This document shows, one piece after another, positions 45,420-57,605 of a stretch of DNA of 64,000 bases (position 1 is its first letter; each line of letters begins with the position of its first letter). This DNA is from Tanypteryx hageni. Taxonomy: Eukaryota; Arthropoda; Insecta; Odonata; Petaluridae. The stretch covers positions 64,618,850-64,682,849 of the forward strand of contig CM054113.1 in NCBI GenBank assembly GCA_028673005.1. Reading direction: 5' to 3'. The position numbers and the translations under genes were made by a program. The notes under the pieces were generated by a model. It saw only the letters and a list, made by a program, of their open reading frames with translations. It searched no databases and was not told the origin of the DNA.

Positions 45420-47129
45420 ATATTCTTATTTCGCTAGGTCTTCAAAATATGGTTTATTATTTTATGAACTTCCTTTGTCGTATAATGATGAATGAGTAAT
45501 CTTCCGAGTGAGAATTGGAAATTGTTCTCTTGTAAGTCAAAAACTGAAAATATCTTGAACGATTTAGCTGTGAAGAAAATCAATCGGCCTAAAGAACAGA
45601 AAGATTCGCATGCGGCCCGCAGACCCCCAGTTTGACAAAGAAACGAGCTTGGGATCACGGTCAAAAATTGAGATTGGACGTCAACACCAATTTTTGCCTC
45701 TGGGATAATTTTCACATATCATTCCCTCTTATATGGCTCGGAATCTCCACCCTTACCGTTGCAGCAGCAGAGATAAAGCGTCAAATACGGATGCCATTGT
45801 GTGGATAAAATGAAAAATAAAAACGAGCGGTCCTCTTCGCGAATTCCGCGCTTTGCTCTCGAAAATCCGCGCGGATCGTCGGTGACGGGAGGTGGCGAAC
45901 GGGTGCCACCAGCTCAGTTCTCCACTCGTGACTACGGAGGCGAGTCCTCAACACCGGAGGCTGGAGAGATGGTGATGGAGAGAGAGAAGGAAGGAAGGGG
46001 TTGTGACGTACGCTTAAAGTGGACGTGTTGTTAGATGAAGTGGGGCACGGTGCGAGGGGCACTCGAAGAGTAGTCGAGAGGGAGGGAGAGGGAAGGTTTG
46101 GGAGGGAGAAGGAAGGGGATGCAGCCTTTGTAGGTCAAAGCACGCGGGGCAGTGGCCGTGCAAGAGTGAAGGAAGAGAATGCGAGGGAGGTTTTATCTAC
46201 GGTTTGAGGATGAAGGGAAGAGAGGGTTGAAAGGGTGTGTGCGGGAACGCAAGTCGGAGATGTGGTCCGACTGGATTTTCCGTTGCACTTGGCAGCGAGG
46301 ACCGGAATATTGTGAGGGAGGCAAGGGGGTAGGGGGAGGAAGGTAAGGTACAGCGGGGGAGGTTGCGATGGAGGGAGCGTTACCGCGTGACGGTCGCATC
46401 TTCCCGTTCCATTCCTGCGCGCCCCGCGGTTCTGTTTTATTTATAAAGCGCGTCGGAGCGAACGACTATGACTCCAGCTGGAGACACGTTCCCTCGTAAC
46501 GTTTGGTTTCCACGCGATCGATCCCTCCTGAATCCTCCCTCCCACGTTTCCCACCCGTAAATTCCCACGCCGTTTGGAGGGGAATGGATATAGGTACTCC
46601 GTTTTCCTTTTTTATGCCCTCTTATACCCCCTCCTATGGGGGATACGTAATCGTTTCCAGATGAGAAAAGACCAGGATTTTTGGTTTTTCGTTCGTGAAC
46701 GGGGTTATTTTTTTATCCTGCCGGAGTTTGGAAGGACTAGCTTGGAATACTAAAATGTCGGTTTTTGAAACTTGCTATGGGCGTGGCTTTTTCGGAATAG
46801 TCATCCTTACTTGCGATAAACTGATTTTAATTGGACTTTGATGTTGCTAATGAGATGACGATAAGTAAGAGAATGACCTTAAGATTTTTTCCTTATCTCT
46901 TGACGGAGCCTTTCTTATCGCAGTGATGTGGCACTATAACTGGAACATATCTTTATGTCGATATTGAATACTTTGAGATTTTTGGTTGTGCAGTGTTCAT
47001 TGAGTGCACGCGAGCAAAATAATTTACGAGCTGAAATACCAACTTTATTTTATTCTTTGGCTTTCCTCAACGAAATATTGCCAAACGTTACCTACGCTGA
47101 ATGGCATTTCCTTCACATACTCGTTTCCG
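45420..47129. other. GC-richer, purine-biased region, no defined gene
   Basis: From about 45800 to 46620 the sequence is GC- and GA-rich with CpGs, and overlapping frames are open on both strands without recognised domains. TTTATAAAGCGCG at 46438 is a TATA-like string. It may be promoter-proximal, but no exon can be defined. Confidence 0.3.
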
Positions 47130-47528
47130 ATGAGTATTAGTTGCCGATGAAGCAGGGTGTTGTTTATTGGTTACTTTCTGGCGTAGTTATAAATTTAGAA
47201 AAGACGTCGTTCCGTTAATAGGGAGAAAGACCAGATTGCATAGATTCCGCTATGCTGAGTACTTAAGGTTTTTGGTGACTCTTTTTCAGCGTGCTATAAT
47301 TTCATCGTGGTTTGATTCTCCGTTAAAAATTCACATTGAAATTAAGATTTCTGTAATCATATGATCTCGAAAAAATACCAACGTAAGTTTAATCTGTGTC
47401 GTATAACGGACGGGATGTGTTGCTCTGCATAATAGCTTACAATTGATGGAATGAAGCGATCCGAAGATCCTATGCAGACAGGCATAAGCTGTAATGTTGG
47501 GAATAATTTTGAAACGAGAAAAAAGTCT

Positions 47529-47598
47529 GCTGTGACCGGGAATCGAACCCGGGTCTTCCACTTGCCGGGCGGATATTCTACCACTGAACTATCGTAGC
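47529..47598 (-). tRNA. tRNA-like sequence, probably a pseudogene (Gly-type body, GGC in anticodon position)
   Basis: Read leftwards it folds as acceptor GCTACGA, D arm GTTC-AGTGGTA-GAAT, anticodon arm TCCGC-CCGGCAA-GTGGA and T arm CCGGG-TTCGATT-CCCGG, then TCACAGC; 70 nt. A and B boxes are good. Two acceptor pairs mismatch and position 33 is C rather than T. The loop would present GGC (Ala), while the D and T arms look like tRNA-Gly. Located inside a palindromic repeat, it is more likely a mobile tRNA derivative than a working gene. Confidence 0.5.
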
Positions 47599-47630
47599 AG
47601 ATCAAGTTTCTCGTTTCTGAACGCGGATGT

Positions 47631-47681
47631 TATCCGCCCGGCAAGTGGAAGACCCGGGTTCGATTCCCGGTCATAGCAGAC
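47631..47681 (+). pseudogene. tRNA 3' half, inverted partner of 47529-47598
   Basis: TATCCGCCCGGCAAGTGGAA, GACCCGGGTTCGATTCCCGG, then TCATAGC. It restores one of the acceptor mismatches seen in the other arm but lacks the D arm and 5' acceptor. Confidence 0.7.
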
Positions 47682-47950
47682 TTTTTTCTCGTTTCAAAAT
47701 TATTCCCAGCTTACAATTGGAAAGAATGTTCCATTCGTCAAAGATTATAACGTTAGATATTAAAGTTGAAGCTCGTTAATTAAAGAACTGTATAATACCT
47801 CACATAATTCAGAAATAAAAAAAATCGAATGCGTTTAATTTAGTTAAAATCTGGTATTGCGTGCTGCGTATTTTTCACGTTCACGCGCTTGGAAACCAGT
47901 TTAATATTCGTAATTTCGTATCTTCTCATGTTTCCAAGTTTCGTGTATCA

Positions 47951-49160
47951 TTCATCTTACCATGTCAGAAGAACAAAGACTACCCATTTGTCTGCGGTCG
48001 CAGACAGCGGAGTCACCGAAAATCCTCAAATCTAATAACGATCGGTTTGTGGTTCGTGGCGCAAGAGCTCAAAGGGAAATTCCTTTACCCTTTGAGGCGC
48101 CTTCGAAGAACGCCGTCGATTAGATGCGCTCCAACCGAAGGAAAGAGAGGGGGAGGTTGGAGAAGGGATGCACGACGGGGAGAACGCCGAAAGTTCTAGC
48201 GGACGAGAGTTTTTCGATCTCAGCCGCCCATTATCCTAATGGAGCAAGTTTTCCAACTGTCGTGAGAGTTTTTATTACTAACGTCCGATCGATCCCGTTC
48301 TCCCAAAGGGCATCGATCGGAAGAACGGAAGGAAATACCCACAGGTATATTCCGGGGTATTTCTGGTACCATTGTATCACGACGCGATTAGGGGTGCTAT
48401 CCGATCGGCGCGGTGGTTTGGCATCCCCAGCCACGCTCTTGATACGGTTCGTGCCGAGTTAAAGACGTAAGCGTTATGTTAGCCTTTCCCCCCACCCGTG
48501 CTCCCAATTCCCCATTCGAAGCGTTATGGTCGGAGGGTTTTTTCGCCGCCGGCATACCTCGCGCAACCTTTCTCCTACGTTTTACGTCTCCTCCCCCTCG
48601 GCGCCCCCCTTTTCGTTTCAATCCTTCCCCCTTTCCGTCTTTCCCTCCCGCGGTCCCGCTCTTCCCCCTTCCCCCCCTCCAAGAGTCGGATCCGCCGCCG
48701 CCGCTTCCCTGGTCCCCTGCCGCTCCTCCACCACCACGTCCTTCGGCTCACTCCGCAACGGTCTCCGACGGGGCAAGCACTCCGTCGGCCACCCCTCACA
48801 TTTGGAGCAAGGTGGACGCGGAAATCTCTCCGTTTCGACCAGTCGTTTGTGGAATATATCAAGGATAGCCTTAAAAAAATATTGATTTCTTCTCAGAAGT
48901 TTCCTGTTAATCTTTTGGGCACATGCACCTCCCACGATCTCGCGACCAGGAAGTTCGTTCAAATGGGACGCTAGAGTGATATTTTCGCGCCTATTTCGAG
49001 CGGTCAAATGTGCCATTTGGCGCTAGTGTGTGTGGGATGTGCGTTGAAGGTGCCATGGCGCTAAGGATCTCTCCAGATCGGCCTGTTTGGAGGTGTTGTT
49101 GTGACCAGTGGTAGTCCCTCAATTGTGCTTCGTTTTGACGTCTCGTTCGAGACGGAAGGA
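47951..49160. other. GC-rich block with overlapping open frames
   Basis: Proline-, serine- and arginine-rich frames are open on both strands (for example 48476-48868 + and 48618-49016 -), which is what GC- and CpG-rich DNA produces. No domains are recognised. Possibly a promoter or CpG-rich region for a gene starting near 49165. Confidence 0.3.
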
Positions 49161-49164
49161 AAAT

Positions 49165-49277
49165 ATGGTTGTGTCGTCGCCTTCTCCGTTGCTGCACGAA
49201 CAGCTAGGGACCAAGGCGATGGAAAAGGAGGTGGAGGAGGAGAGGGCGACGGGAAGGAGGAGGCGATGCGTGTCCAG
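49165..49277 (+). CDS. Candidate first coding exon, unknown gene
   Basis: ATG at 49165 opens a frame reading MVVSSPSPLLHEQLGTKAME, then an acidic/basic stretch KEVEEERATGRRRR. It ends at a strong splice donor, TCCAG then GTGAGG, at 49278. It sits at the edge of a GC-rich block, as first exons often do. Another frame (49101-49340) is open through the same donor, and no downstream exon was identified, so this is a weak call. Confidence 0.2.
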
Positions 49278-49589
49278 GTGAGGGGCGGGAACGATTCGTG
49301 GGCATTGTTTCGATCATCCTTCCTCGCGAGTCTTCCGTGATGTTCCGACCTAAATATTATCCAGACTCCCAAAATTGTGGATAAATCTTAATATCTCGTA
49401 GTTTCTATAATAGTTGCGTATGGCGTTGGTCGTAAAATTCCTGTCACTCTGGTCTCCACGTGTAGGGGCGGCGCTAGCGGGTAGCAAAGTAGGCAATTGC
49501 CTAGGGGCCACGTGGTAAAAGGGGCGCTGAAGAGAACCGAAATCCATGCGTAAAATTATGTTAAATAAACAAATACCATTTCCTAATCA

Positions 49590-50285
49590 TATGACATCTC
49601 AATGGTGGAACAAGATGATCCAAACAACATATGATGCTTACTTTCCATTTAATCATTTATTTAATACTTATATTGGCTTTAATAGCTTTACAGTCATCGC
49701 AGATATGTAGCTCTTTGTGTTCCGAAATATCATAATTAAGCGTTATAAAATACTACAAATACATTTGAACGGAATATTAAATTGATCACGCGTATTTGTG
49801 CGACAAAAATAACGCGCGTATGTATTAGAATATACTGAATCCGAGTCCAAAATAGTTGTTGCTATGGCAACACTCTCGTAATGGGTGATAAAGACTGCAA
49901 AATCGCCAGTATTTACGCGAAATTCTAAGAAATACAATCGATAAGCAAAATTCTACGATAGAAATTAGAATCTCCATTCCTTTATTCAGAGAATAGTACA
50001 AAATTCGCACCGATATTACAATTCTAAGATATTTTTATGTGCAAGAGAACGTTATCCTGCACGATGGATTTCAGATTTCTCATGTAAATCAAATGGGAAG
50101 GATAGTTCCTGGAATCGAACCCGGGTCTTCTATCTTCGCTACAAAAACTATCCTTGGGAGCTTGGCCCATGTAGCAAGAGATTTACACCAAGTTTAATGA
50201 AAACCACCAATAGTGGTTCAAAAGTTAATAGGAAGGGACGGACAGATAGACGGACACAACGACAAAACTATAAGCCTATTTCCAT
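49590..50285. repeat. Dispersed repeat family A, copy 2 (inside the hAT)
   Basis: Aligns with 36745-37535: TTATATTGGCTTTAATAGCT, GGATTTCAGATTTCTCATGT and TAAATCAAATGGGAAGGATA. Copy 1 also lies next to hAT transposase remains, so family A may simply be hAT interior. Confidence 0.88.
50100..50153 (-). other. Compact 54-nt tRNA-like unit in family A (copy 2)
   Basis: On the minus strand it starts GGATAGTT and ends AACTATCC, an exact 8-bp stem, and contains the T-arm-like CCGGGTTCGATTCCAGG with a consensus B box. The body is 20 nt or so too short for a standard tRNA. Same length as the copy at 37328-37381. Confidence 0.6.
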
Positions 50286-50872
50286 TCTGGAAAGTAGCCA
50301 AAAAAATCAAGAAAATAAATAGCGGTTGAGAAATGGATGGAGAATAATGTAAGCAGCTAGAGCCAGCTATCTAAAAATGTTTAGACGGGGATAGTAAAGA
50401 AATGAAACGAATTCTGAATGCTAAGGAAGACATGGTGAGTCGTCGAGAGGATTACCTGAAGCTCTTTCAAAATCAAGGTGATTGTAGCCCGAGCTACATA
50501 ACCCGCGCGCAACAGTAATATTATATTGGCGAAAGAAACGTTGAGATAAAGAAAAGATTGACTCAGGTGGCTAAAATTTTGATTTGCTAGGTTCGCACAG
50601 TTAACTGAATATACAGACAAATTGGAATTACTAAAAATCCTTGTATAAATAAATTATTGCAGCTTTGTAAATTATTCTACGTAACAAAATACGAAAACTT
50701 CATCTTTTATAATGTTTACTTTATATACATGTATATTTCGTTGGACATGTGTAATTACCGAAGGATGTATTTTATTGACTGAGATTATTAGAAAAAATTA
50801 GCAATAGGATAGGGGTGACAAAAGATAAGTTTGCCTAGGGCGCTGAAATGTCTAACACCGCCCGTCCACGTG

Positions 50873-53800
50873 TCATCGGCAAACCCCCGCTGGGAAAACT
50901 CTGTTTTAGAATTCTTCCTCGATGATACTATTTTTAAGTTTGTCACAGATTTTGAAGAAAGATTTTTTTTCTCGTTGAGCCACTAAAAAAAATTTGCTCG
51001 TTTACGATGTAGGACTGTGTGTTTAACGATTCTCGCGTTGTTACAAGGTGTATCACATACCCACCGCGGCCAGAAAACCTCAAAGGAGAGTTACATTTAG
51101 GAATTTATTGGTGCCAATCACGAACCTTACTCGATAATTTATTTTGGAATTCACACGCACTTATTTTTAAAATATGGTCAATTATGGCGACATTATTCTT
51201 TCACTTTTTTGTTTCCTTTTAAATAGCTGCTGTCAATAACCTCGTTATCGTTTCCAAGCATTTATCGTCCAGTTTCTTAGTTTATAGCCAACTTCACTGG
51301 GATAACGCTGCACTCGACTGATCCGGGTTTGAGACTATTTAATCGTGGATTATCAAAATACACGTCTCCCGTCACTTAATTTAGTTTTATCAAAGGAAAC
51401 GTGAACAGTCACGGCATGTCGTCCGTAAGTGACGCGAGAGTGGGACGCTGCACCCGCTTAAGAAGAGGCGCGGTAGTTGTTTTACCCCCCTTAATTCGCC
51501 ACGCACGTATTCTTGAATTTGCGCCTGATGGACGCTAATTGATGCACCCTCGAGGTAACCTAAAATGATAATTGACAGCAAATCCGTGTGTCCTCAACTT
51601 TCCTTTTCCTGTTCATTACTTGATTTGCAATTCCTAAGAAATGGAATACCTAAAAAAATTTCATTCAGCGCTCATTTTTTTCCTGTCTTACATCGTCAGC
51701 GCTTCGCTTGCTTCTATGCACCGGCCTCGTAAACAAAGTCTCTTATGTAAGGTCTAATTGTGTACGGCGTCTTTTGTGCTTCTCGTGTCTCGAGTGGGTA
51801 CACCGCCGGAGTACTTCGTCTTCTCCAGTCTTGCAGTTCTAGTTTAGTTTTTTTTTGTCGCGTCGTCTGTTTTTCTTGTGTAAATTTTATTTTCCTTCGT
51901 TTATTTTTGTTAATATAGCTTCCTTTTTATTTTGCGGGAGTTTTCAGAATCATTTTTGTACGATTTTTCACCCCCATTGTTATTGTATTTCTTAATATAT
52001 TACCTTGTTCATAGGTTCATTCAATTTTCTTTCGTTTTGATGTCTATGTATTTTTAACTAGTAAATTAATAACCTTGACCTATTGATGTATCATTAACTG
52101 TAAATTTGTTGACATAGCATCACTGGTTTCATAATGAGCTTAATCGAAATTGTGGCCATGTATAATTTTAATAATTATTATTAACTTTACAGTGTGTGTT
52201 CAGACGTAATTGTATCACAGTATAATCTTCATTAATAATATTTATCATATAATGTTCATGCGCAAATTCGTTCTGAAATACATTTTTTTACTCTTTCCCC
52301 CTTTTTTTAAATTAATTTAAACTGGAATATTAAATCATTATTTTGGAATCTTGATGGAAGACCATTTGCCGGATTTTGAGATAAATATTTTTTTTTTCGA
52401 GGCTCGTTTCATTTAATAACTTTTTAATTGGTGATTACCTTTCTAATTAATGTGCTTTGGGAATTTTTTTTTTCAAATTTCTTTGTCTGGAGATATTACG
52501 TCTTTACAAATATCAGTGGAATGATAATTTCATCCATTTAATTATCTGAAGGTTGCCTTGATCTAAAATTGAACCTGATTTAACAATTAATTTTCACTTC
52601 GTTAAAACAAAATTTGAAGGGTGCGCCTCCATTTTCGCAGAAACTGTAATAGACTGGATAGGAATAGAATCCTAGACTCAAGAGAGAGAGAGAGATAGAA
52701 ATTAAAAATCATCAATTCTGAGTTATGTGTAAGATAAATGGAAGGAAATCTTGAATAAATATTTATGTAAGTACAGTCGAATTTGTATGTCTATCCAGTC
52801 CAGTTGTATTCGTTATTTGCGAAGTAGGTTTGGTAAAAGAAGCATGGGAAGATAGCCTGACAGATGCGCGAGTGTGAAGTAATTTCGGCGCGTACGGTTC
52901 TTGGAGAGTAAATAACGAGCGGGTCATTTATCGTGAGCAACGCAGTGACTAATTACTCAATAAACTCGAAAAAACGAATGAATCTCGAAGTATAATCAAA
53001 AGCAACGAAACAAGAATCGTGTTATTTTCAAGGAAGAGAAGAGAAAAAATCAGTCAATCGGGTAACAAGTGGTTACTTAAAGGTTTTTGGGAAATGCCCC
53101 GGACAGACAACAAAATTCCTGAAGATATTAGATGTAGAAAAGTTGCATCTAAAGAAGTTTCGATACGTGTTTAAATTTTTATAGAATTATTGAAAATTGG
53201 TCTGAAAAAGATATTTTTCAAGATCTTTATGCTCGTTAATTTATGATTCAGATACCAAAAGGGTGAAATCAATCGTGAGGGTCGGGTTGACCGGAGTATC
53301 TCGAAGCACGGTTCGCGAATCGGTATAGTCGTAATGCGGTGGGTCGTAAAATAAGAATAAGAGCTCTCTTTGCTTAAGTATTTGTAAGACTCCAAAGTGA
53401 AATTGTTGAGCTTGGTTTACACCCGAATTTTTAAAGGGTCTTAGGGAACATTTTTTTTCTTATCCCGACTCAAAAGAGGAAAATTTTGAAAAACACACGA
53501 TTATTACTGAAACTCTCCTTAGATTGTCTTGTTTATATAATTGCTTCAAATGAAGGATTAGGAGATAGAGAAATAAATAAATATGTCATAAGTTTTTGTC
53601 GCCAAATTGTATTGCTTTTTTGACAAAGTTTAACCCCAACTGTTAATAATTTTCTCGATTTGGTGTTGCTAACCGAGGAGAATAATTCTTGTTTTAGTTG
53701 CTTTTCTTCACTTTATGGCCTGACTCGCTAACACGCCCATCTTCAGTACACCTCACTGATGTAATTAATTGTTTCCATAACTCTATACGGCGGTATTGAT

Positions 53801-55773
53801 AATTTATTTCTTATAGTATGAATCATTTTTGTATTTTTCAAAATACCGGCAATGATTGCCATGTTGTCATGGAGTGTATATTTACAGTGCATCCGTCGAA
53901 ATTACAGATATTTTGGCGCACGTTAACAATATTCCTCAATTTTTTATACAAATTAATGTTTAGTATAAAACAATCATTATCGCCATTTAAATTTGTCTTG
54001 GTAATAAGGCGCAAAGAATGGCTAAACCCTTGCCGCGCGGTCACTCCTAGGAGACTTATCTCGTTTGCCACGGAGAGCTTTAATGGGGTTGTATTTCACT
54101 GTCTCGCCGAATGAATGATTTAGCGAGTCGAGTGGGCGCCAATGACAAATAGGCCCTCGCAATTAAGATAATGAAAATTTAGGCTGAAGTGCGTTTACAT
54201 CCTACATAAGAGGCCATATTTTACGGGTTCGCTCGTATCCGTAGTCGAAGTTATCCGTCCATTTTCGAATTTCGTATAAAATGTGTCGGGTGGTTTTGTC
54301 GTACATAAATTTATCGCTCCTGTGGACGAAATGCCAGGCCATTATGAGGCAAATGAGAAGTGTGGCGTGCGTGAGCGGGGGTCGTAAATGATACAGGTGT
54401 GTTTATGAAGGGTCGGATAAACGCGGAATTCGAAACGATGCGAAATTATGCTCGTTACCTTGCTAAAAGGTGCGCTTGGTCCCGCACTTGTTGGGCGATG
54501 TCGAGCTTTTGCCTCACTTAAGCACGTTAACTGACCTATGTGGACGACTTTTTTAATAGTTTTTAATTTAAATCTTTGTTTGTTAGGTTAATCACCAAAG
54601 ATCACGAAAGCTGAGAACGTTTTAGAGCTTTAGTGATACCGAACAAAAGTTGTTTGCTGGACCGTTCCGTTTTAATTTATTAGTAATTTTTATATCAATG
54701 GGTCATTTTTAGATCGGAGAATTCATGTCCATTTATATCTTGATTAAATGGTACGAGTTTCGAACTTCTTTCTGAGATACATATTTTAAGGATTAGTTTT
54801 TTTGTATTTATCCTCAAGAATTCTGTCAAATAGCACTATAATCGCACTTGTGCAACGTATTTTCCCATAATTACTGCAAACTCCGTCGGTATTTGGAAAA
54901 CAACGCACGATCGAAATTCAAGGACTTGGAAATCCTAGTTTTGTACTTTTCTCTCATTCGGACAGATATTTCTTCGTGATAATATAACTCTACTTTCGAT
55001 CGACGCCCTCTGATTCGAACTTATTTTGTTCTCCCTGAACTTGAGAGATTCCGTTGCACAAATTTTGCTTTAATGCGAAGAAAATAAGCGAGACGTTATT
55101 CTTTATCCTTCGTATCGTTAATCTCGTTGCTTTCTCCTCTTCGCCCATATTCCTAAATGTACTTCATCGCGTCATGAAAACGTGCGTCATTTTCCTGCAG
55201 AATTAAACAAAACAACTTTAGGCGCACTATTTCGGCCTAGTTTATGTCGCATCCCAGTGCGGAGGCTGCTCCGCGTTCAGGTTTTCCCAGGGTTGTTTCC
55301 CGATTCCAGGAGTGAGTCGCCTGGGAGCTAGAGTCCTCTCCCTTTTGTGACCTTTCTGTCGCCCTGACTCCTCTCTCTCCCATCTCGACCCCTCTACTCT
55401 TTCCACTCCTCGCCCTTCTTCCCAATCCTTTCTACCCTTCCTTTTCGCTTTATCTCCAGTTTCCCTCGCCATCTCTGCCTCTTATCACCTATCCCTCCTC
55501 ACCATTTCTTCCTCTCAACTCCCGTGTTCCCTTTCTTAAATTATGACGGGACTTGATTGTCTCATTTTCGCCATGGTAAAGATGCTTATCTTGTACATCT
55601 CCTTTCCTTGCCCTCGTCCCTCTTCCTTTCTCTGCATTTCCCGTTTTCTCTCTCCCTTTTCCGTCTCCGTTTCTAGCTTTCTGTCTTTCATTTTTCTCCC
55701 CCTCTCTTTCCTTCCATAGTTTCTTCCTTTCTTGTCCTTTTTCATTAAAGTGACAAGCTATTTCTCACCGGTA
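50873..55773. other. Long unannotated AT-rich stretch
   Basis: Frames up to 98 codons (53818-54114) show no domain and no splice context. There is an AG run at 52681-52696 and GA-rich DNA from 55240 to 55740. I see no repeat family or RNA gene. Confidence 0.4.
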
Positions 55774-55965
55774 GTCATAAAAAGCTTTGGAAAGTGCGCA
55801 TTTCGGCTACAAGGCAGCCGTCATCAGTGGTGATTCAACGATATGATATGTAGCCGATCCCTATTGGCTACATATACTTTGTTAATGTAGCTTCCATTGC
55901 TATGCGACAGATGTCCGACAGTGGAGGCTGCTTGGTAGCCGTAACGCGCATGGTTTTCCCAAATC
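55774..55965. mobile_element. Foldback MITE, family H, copy 2
   Basis: GTCATAAAAAGCTTTGG at the left, GCATTTCGGCTACAAGGCAG then CCGTCATCAGTGGTGATTCA. On the right GGCTGCTTGGTAGCCG and a CGCATGGTTTTCCCAAA block. The right arm is partly rearranged. Confidence 0.7.
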
Positions 55966-57605
55966 TAACGGAGAGACGGGGTTTGACAATTTGATTTTAA
56001 CCTTAAAGTGAGATGGATACTTTCGTTTAGAACTTTTTTCATATCTTTACCACCCATTTTCCTTTCTTCTCGTTCCCTTTTCTTTCTCAGTCCCTTTATC
56101 TGCTTTTTGTATTCCCTTCCATTTCTTCCGGACGTCACCGCCCCTTTTTTCCTTCACCTTTCCCGTTTCTTTCTTTTTTCTTCCCCCTTTCGCTCTTTAC
56201 CCCTTCCTTTCTCAATATCTTTCCCTCCGATTCCTTCACTTTGTCCATTCTTTACTCTTCCCATCCCTGTCCCTACCGCTCGTCCCACGCTATTTGGCTC
56301 GCTACGCAAGGTCCCCTTTTCCTCTCTCCATCTCTCTCTCTCGCTCGCTCACACATCCGATCTATTTTTCTCGCTTCGTTTGTTCCCGCGTCGTCTTTTA
56401 TTTTTTTTTAGAAAATCAAACTATCGTGGGGAGAGAAAAGTAGTCCAAGACGTCGCGTTTTCTCAGGTGAATGTAAGAAAAAGGGTCGTATCGCTTGATG
56501 AATCCTGTCCCGGAAAGTTTTACGAGTAGAGGATTGCTGGAAAGGTTTTTAATCCGCGCACCCATTCGGATGCGTGGTGAAAGGTAATAGGAAACGGGAG
56601 GATGGAGGCAGGGACGAGCTCTGCGCGCGGTTTAATGAGATTGTTTTCCCCTTCTGCATCCTAACGCGTGATGTGGGGGAAATCAAGGTGGGTCGCCCCC
56701 TTCTTTTTTTAAACGAACGGGAAACTTAAATGAAAACGAACTCGAGAAGGTTCGCAAGTTGGAGTAGTGCCATCGTAGGGATTCGAACGCGGGCTTTCTT
56801 CGTTGAAAGTCGTCCCAACACCTAATCGTGCGTGAATAAGCCATAAAATGTATTAAATTTCATTAAGACGAAATTCTGCTGGATGCGTGAATCATTTCGT
56901 CGAGCCGATAATTTATTCTTGTCCGTATTGCCTAACATTATATAAAATGATCAGTTTGATAATAAATGAAGCTGTATAATAGTTTTCTAACGAAATTTGT
57001 GCAATTTCCACTTTACTAGAGATAAATTTGTAAATTTAAATGTATAAAATTGCGATTAAAACTTAAATACGTATATGTAAAAGTTGAAGTTTGCGAAGTA
57101 TATCCACTGTGGGAAGTCGGTCGGGGCTTGAAACGGTTATGTTTTGAAATTTTCCTTACGTTATTCATTGTAGCGAGATTTTTATCTTTAACTTGAATCT
57201 CAGAGGATGACAAAAATTTCGAGATAGAGAACTTAAAAGTCGACGTATAGGAATAATAACGGGGACAAATTTGATGTTAAATTCATCGAAATGCCGAATC
57301 AAGCTATGTTATCTTGCAGAACTCGGGTAAGCTTCGATTTTGACACTAGTGGACAATTCCAACGTGTTTTAAGCAGTTAGCATCAACTTAAAGAAGGAAT
57401 AATCCTGTTGTGGGCTAAGATACCAATGTTAAAAGAGATTGGTAGTCATAGCAGGATAAGGATGAATAAGCAAAATTATTTTTGATAAATCCCTATGTAG
57501 CAAAACATCGTTATCTGAATATTTACCCGAGTATCCTCACCTTGCAAGGGTATGGTAGGACTGAATCACCTATGGTAAAGTGTTTAATTACGCGCCGAAA
57601 AATAA
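55966..57605. other. Pyrimidine-rich tract then AT-rich spacer
   Basis: The 173-codon frame at 56008-56529 is Ser/Leu/Phe/Pro low complexity from a CT-rich tract and is not accepted as a gene. A tRNA-like relic lies at 56769-56830. Confidence 0.4.
56769..56830 (-). repeat. tRNA-derived relic
   Basis: Minus strand: CACGATTAGGTGTTGGGACG, an anticodon-arm-like CTTTC-AACGAA-GAAAG hairpin, then GCGTTCGAATCCC (B box). No clear acceptor stem. Probably part of a SINE. Confidence 0.4.

Larger units (their letters stand above)
47499..47707. mobile_element. Palindromic element carrying tRNA-like arms
   Basis: The arms begin GGGAATAATTTTGAAACGAG at 47499 and end with the complement at 47707, about 77 bp each. 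Each arm contains the 3' half of the same tRNA-like sequence, head to head, and the left arm extends into a whole tRNA-like unit. The ~50-base centre is unpaired. Whether the insertion begins at 47446 or 47499 is not certain. Confidence 0.75.
47130..47950 (+). repeat. Family F, copy 2, interrupted by a tRNA-like palindrome
   Basis: Collinear with 42525-43060 except for an insertion between the GCTCTGCATAATA block at 47422-47434 and the GAATGTTCCA block at 47724. AGCTTACAATTG occurs on both sides (47434-47445 and 47708-47719). Confidence 0.88.
49463..50864. mobile_element. hAT-type element with perfect 8-bp target duplication
   Basis: TCCACGTG occurs at 49455-49462 and again at 50865-50872. 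The left end is TAGGGGCGGCGCTAG; the reverse-complemented right end is CGGGCGGTGTTAG, with CCTAGGGGC/GCCCTAGG subterminal blocks. The 1402-bp interior contains a family A sequence and no transposase motifs, so it is non-autonomous. Confidence 0.9.

Noticed and set aside
48476..49016. Long Pro- and Arg-rich frames on both strands
   Set aside because: Overlapping open frames on opposite strands are expected in GC- and CpG-rich DNA; none shows a recognisable family.
56008..56529. 173-codon open frame
   Set aside because: Ser/Leu/Phe/Pro low complexity from a pyrimidine-rich tract; no domain, no splice context.
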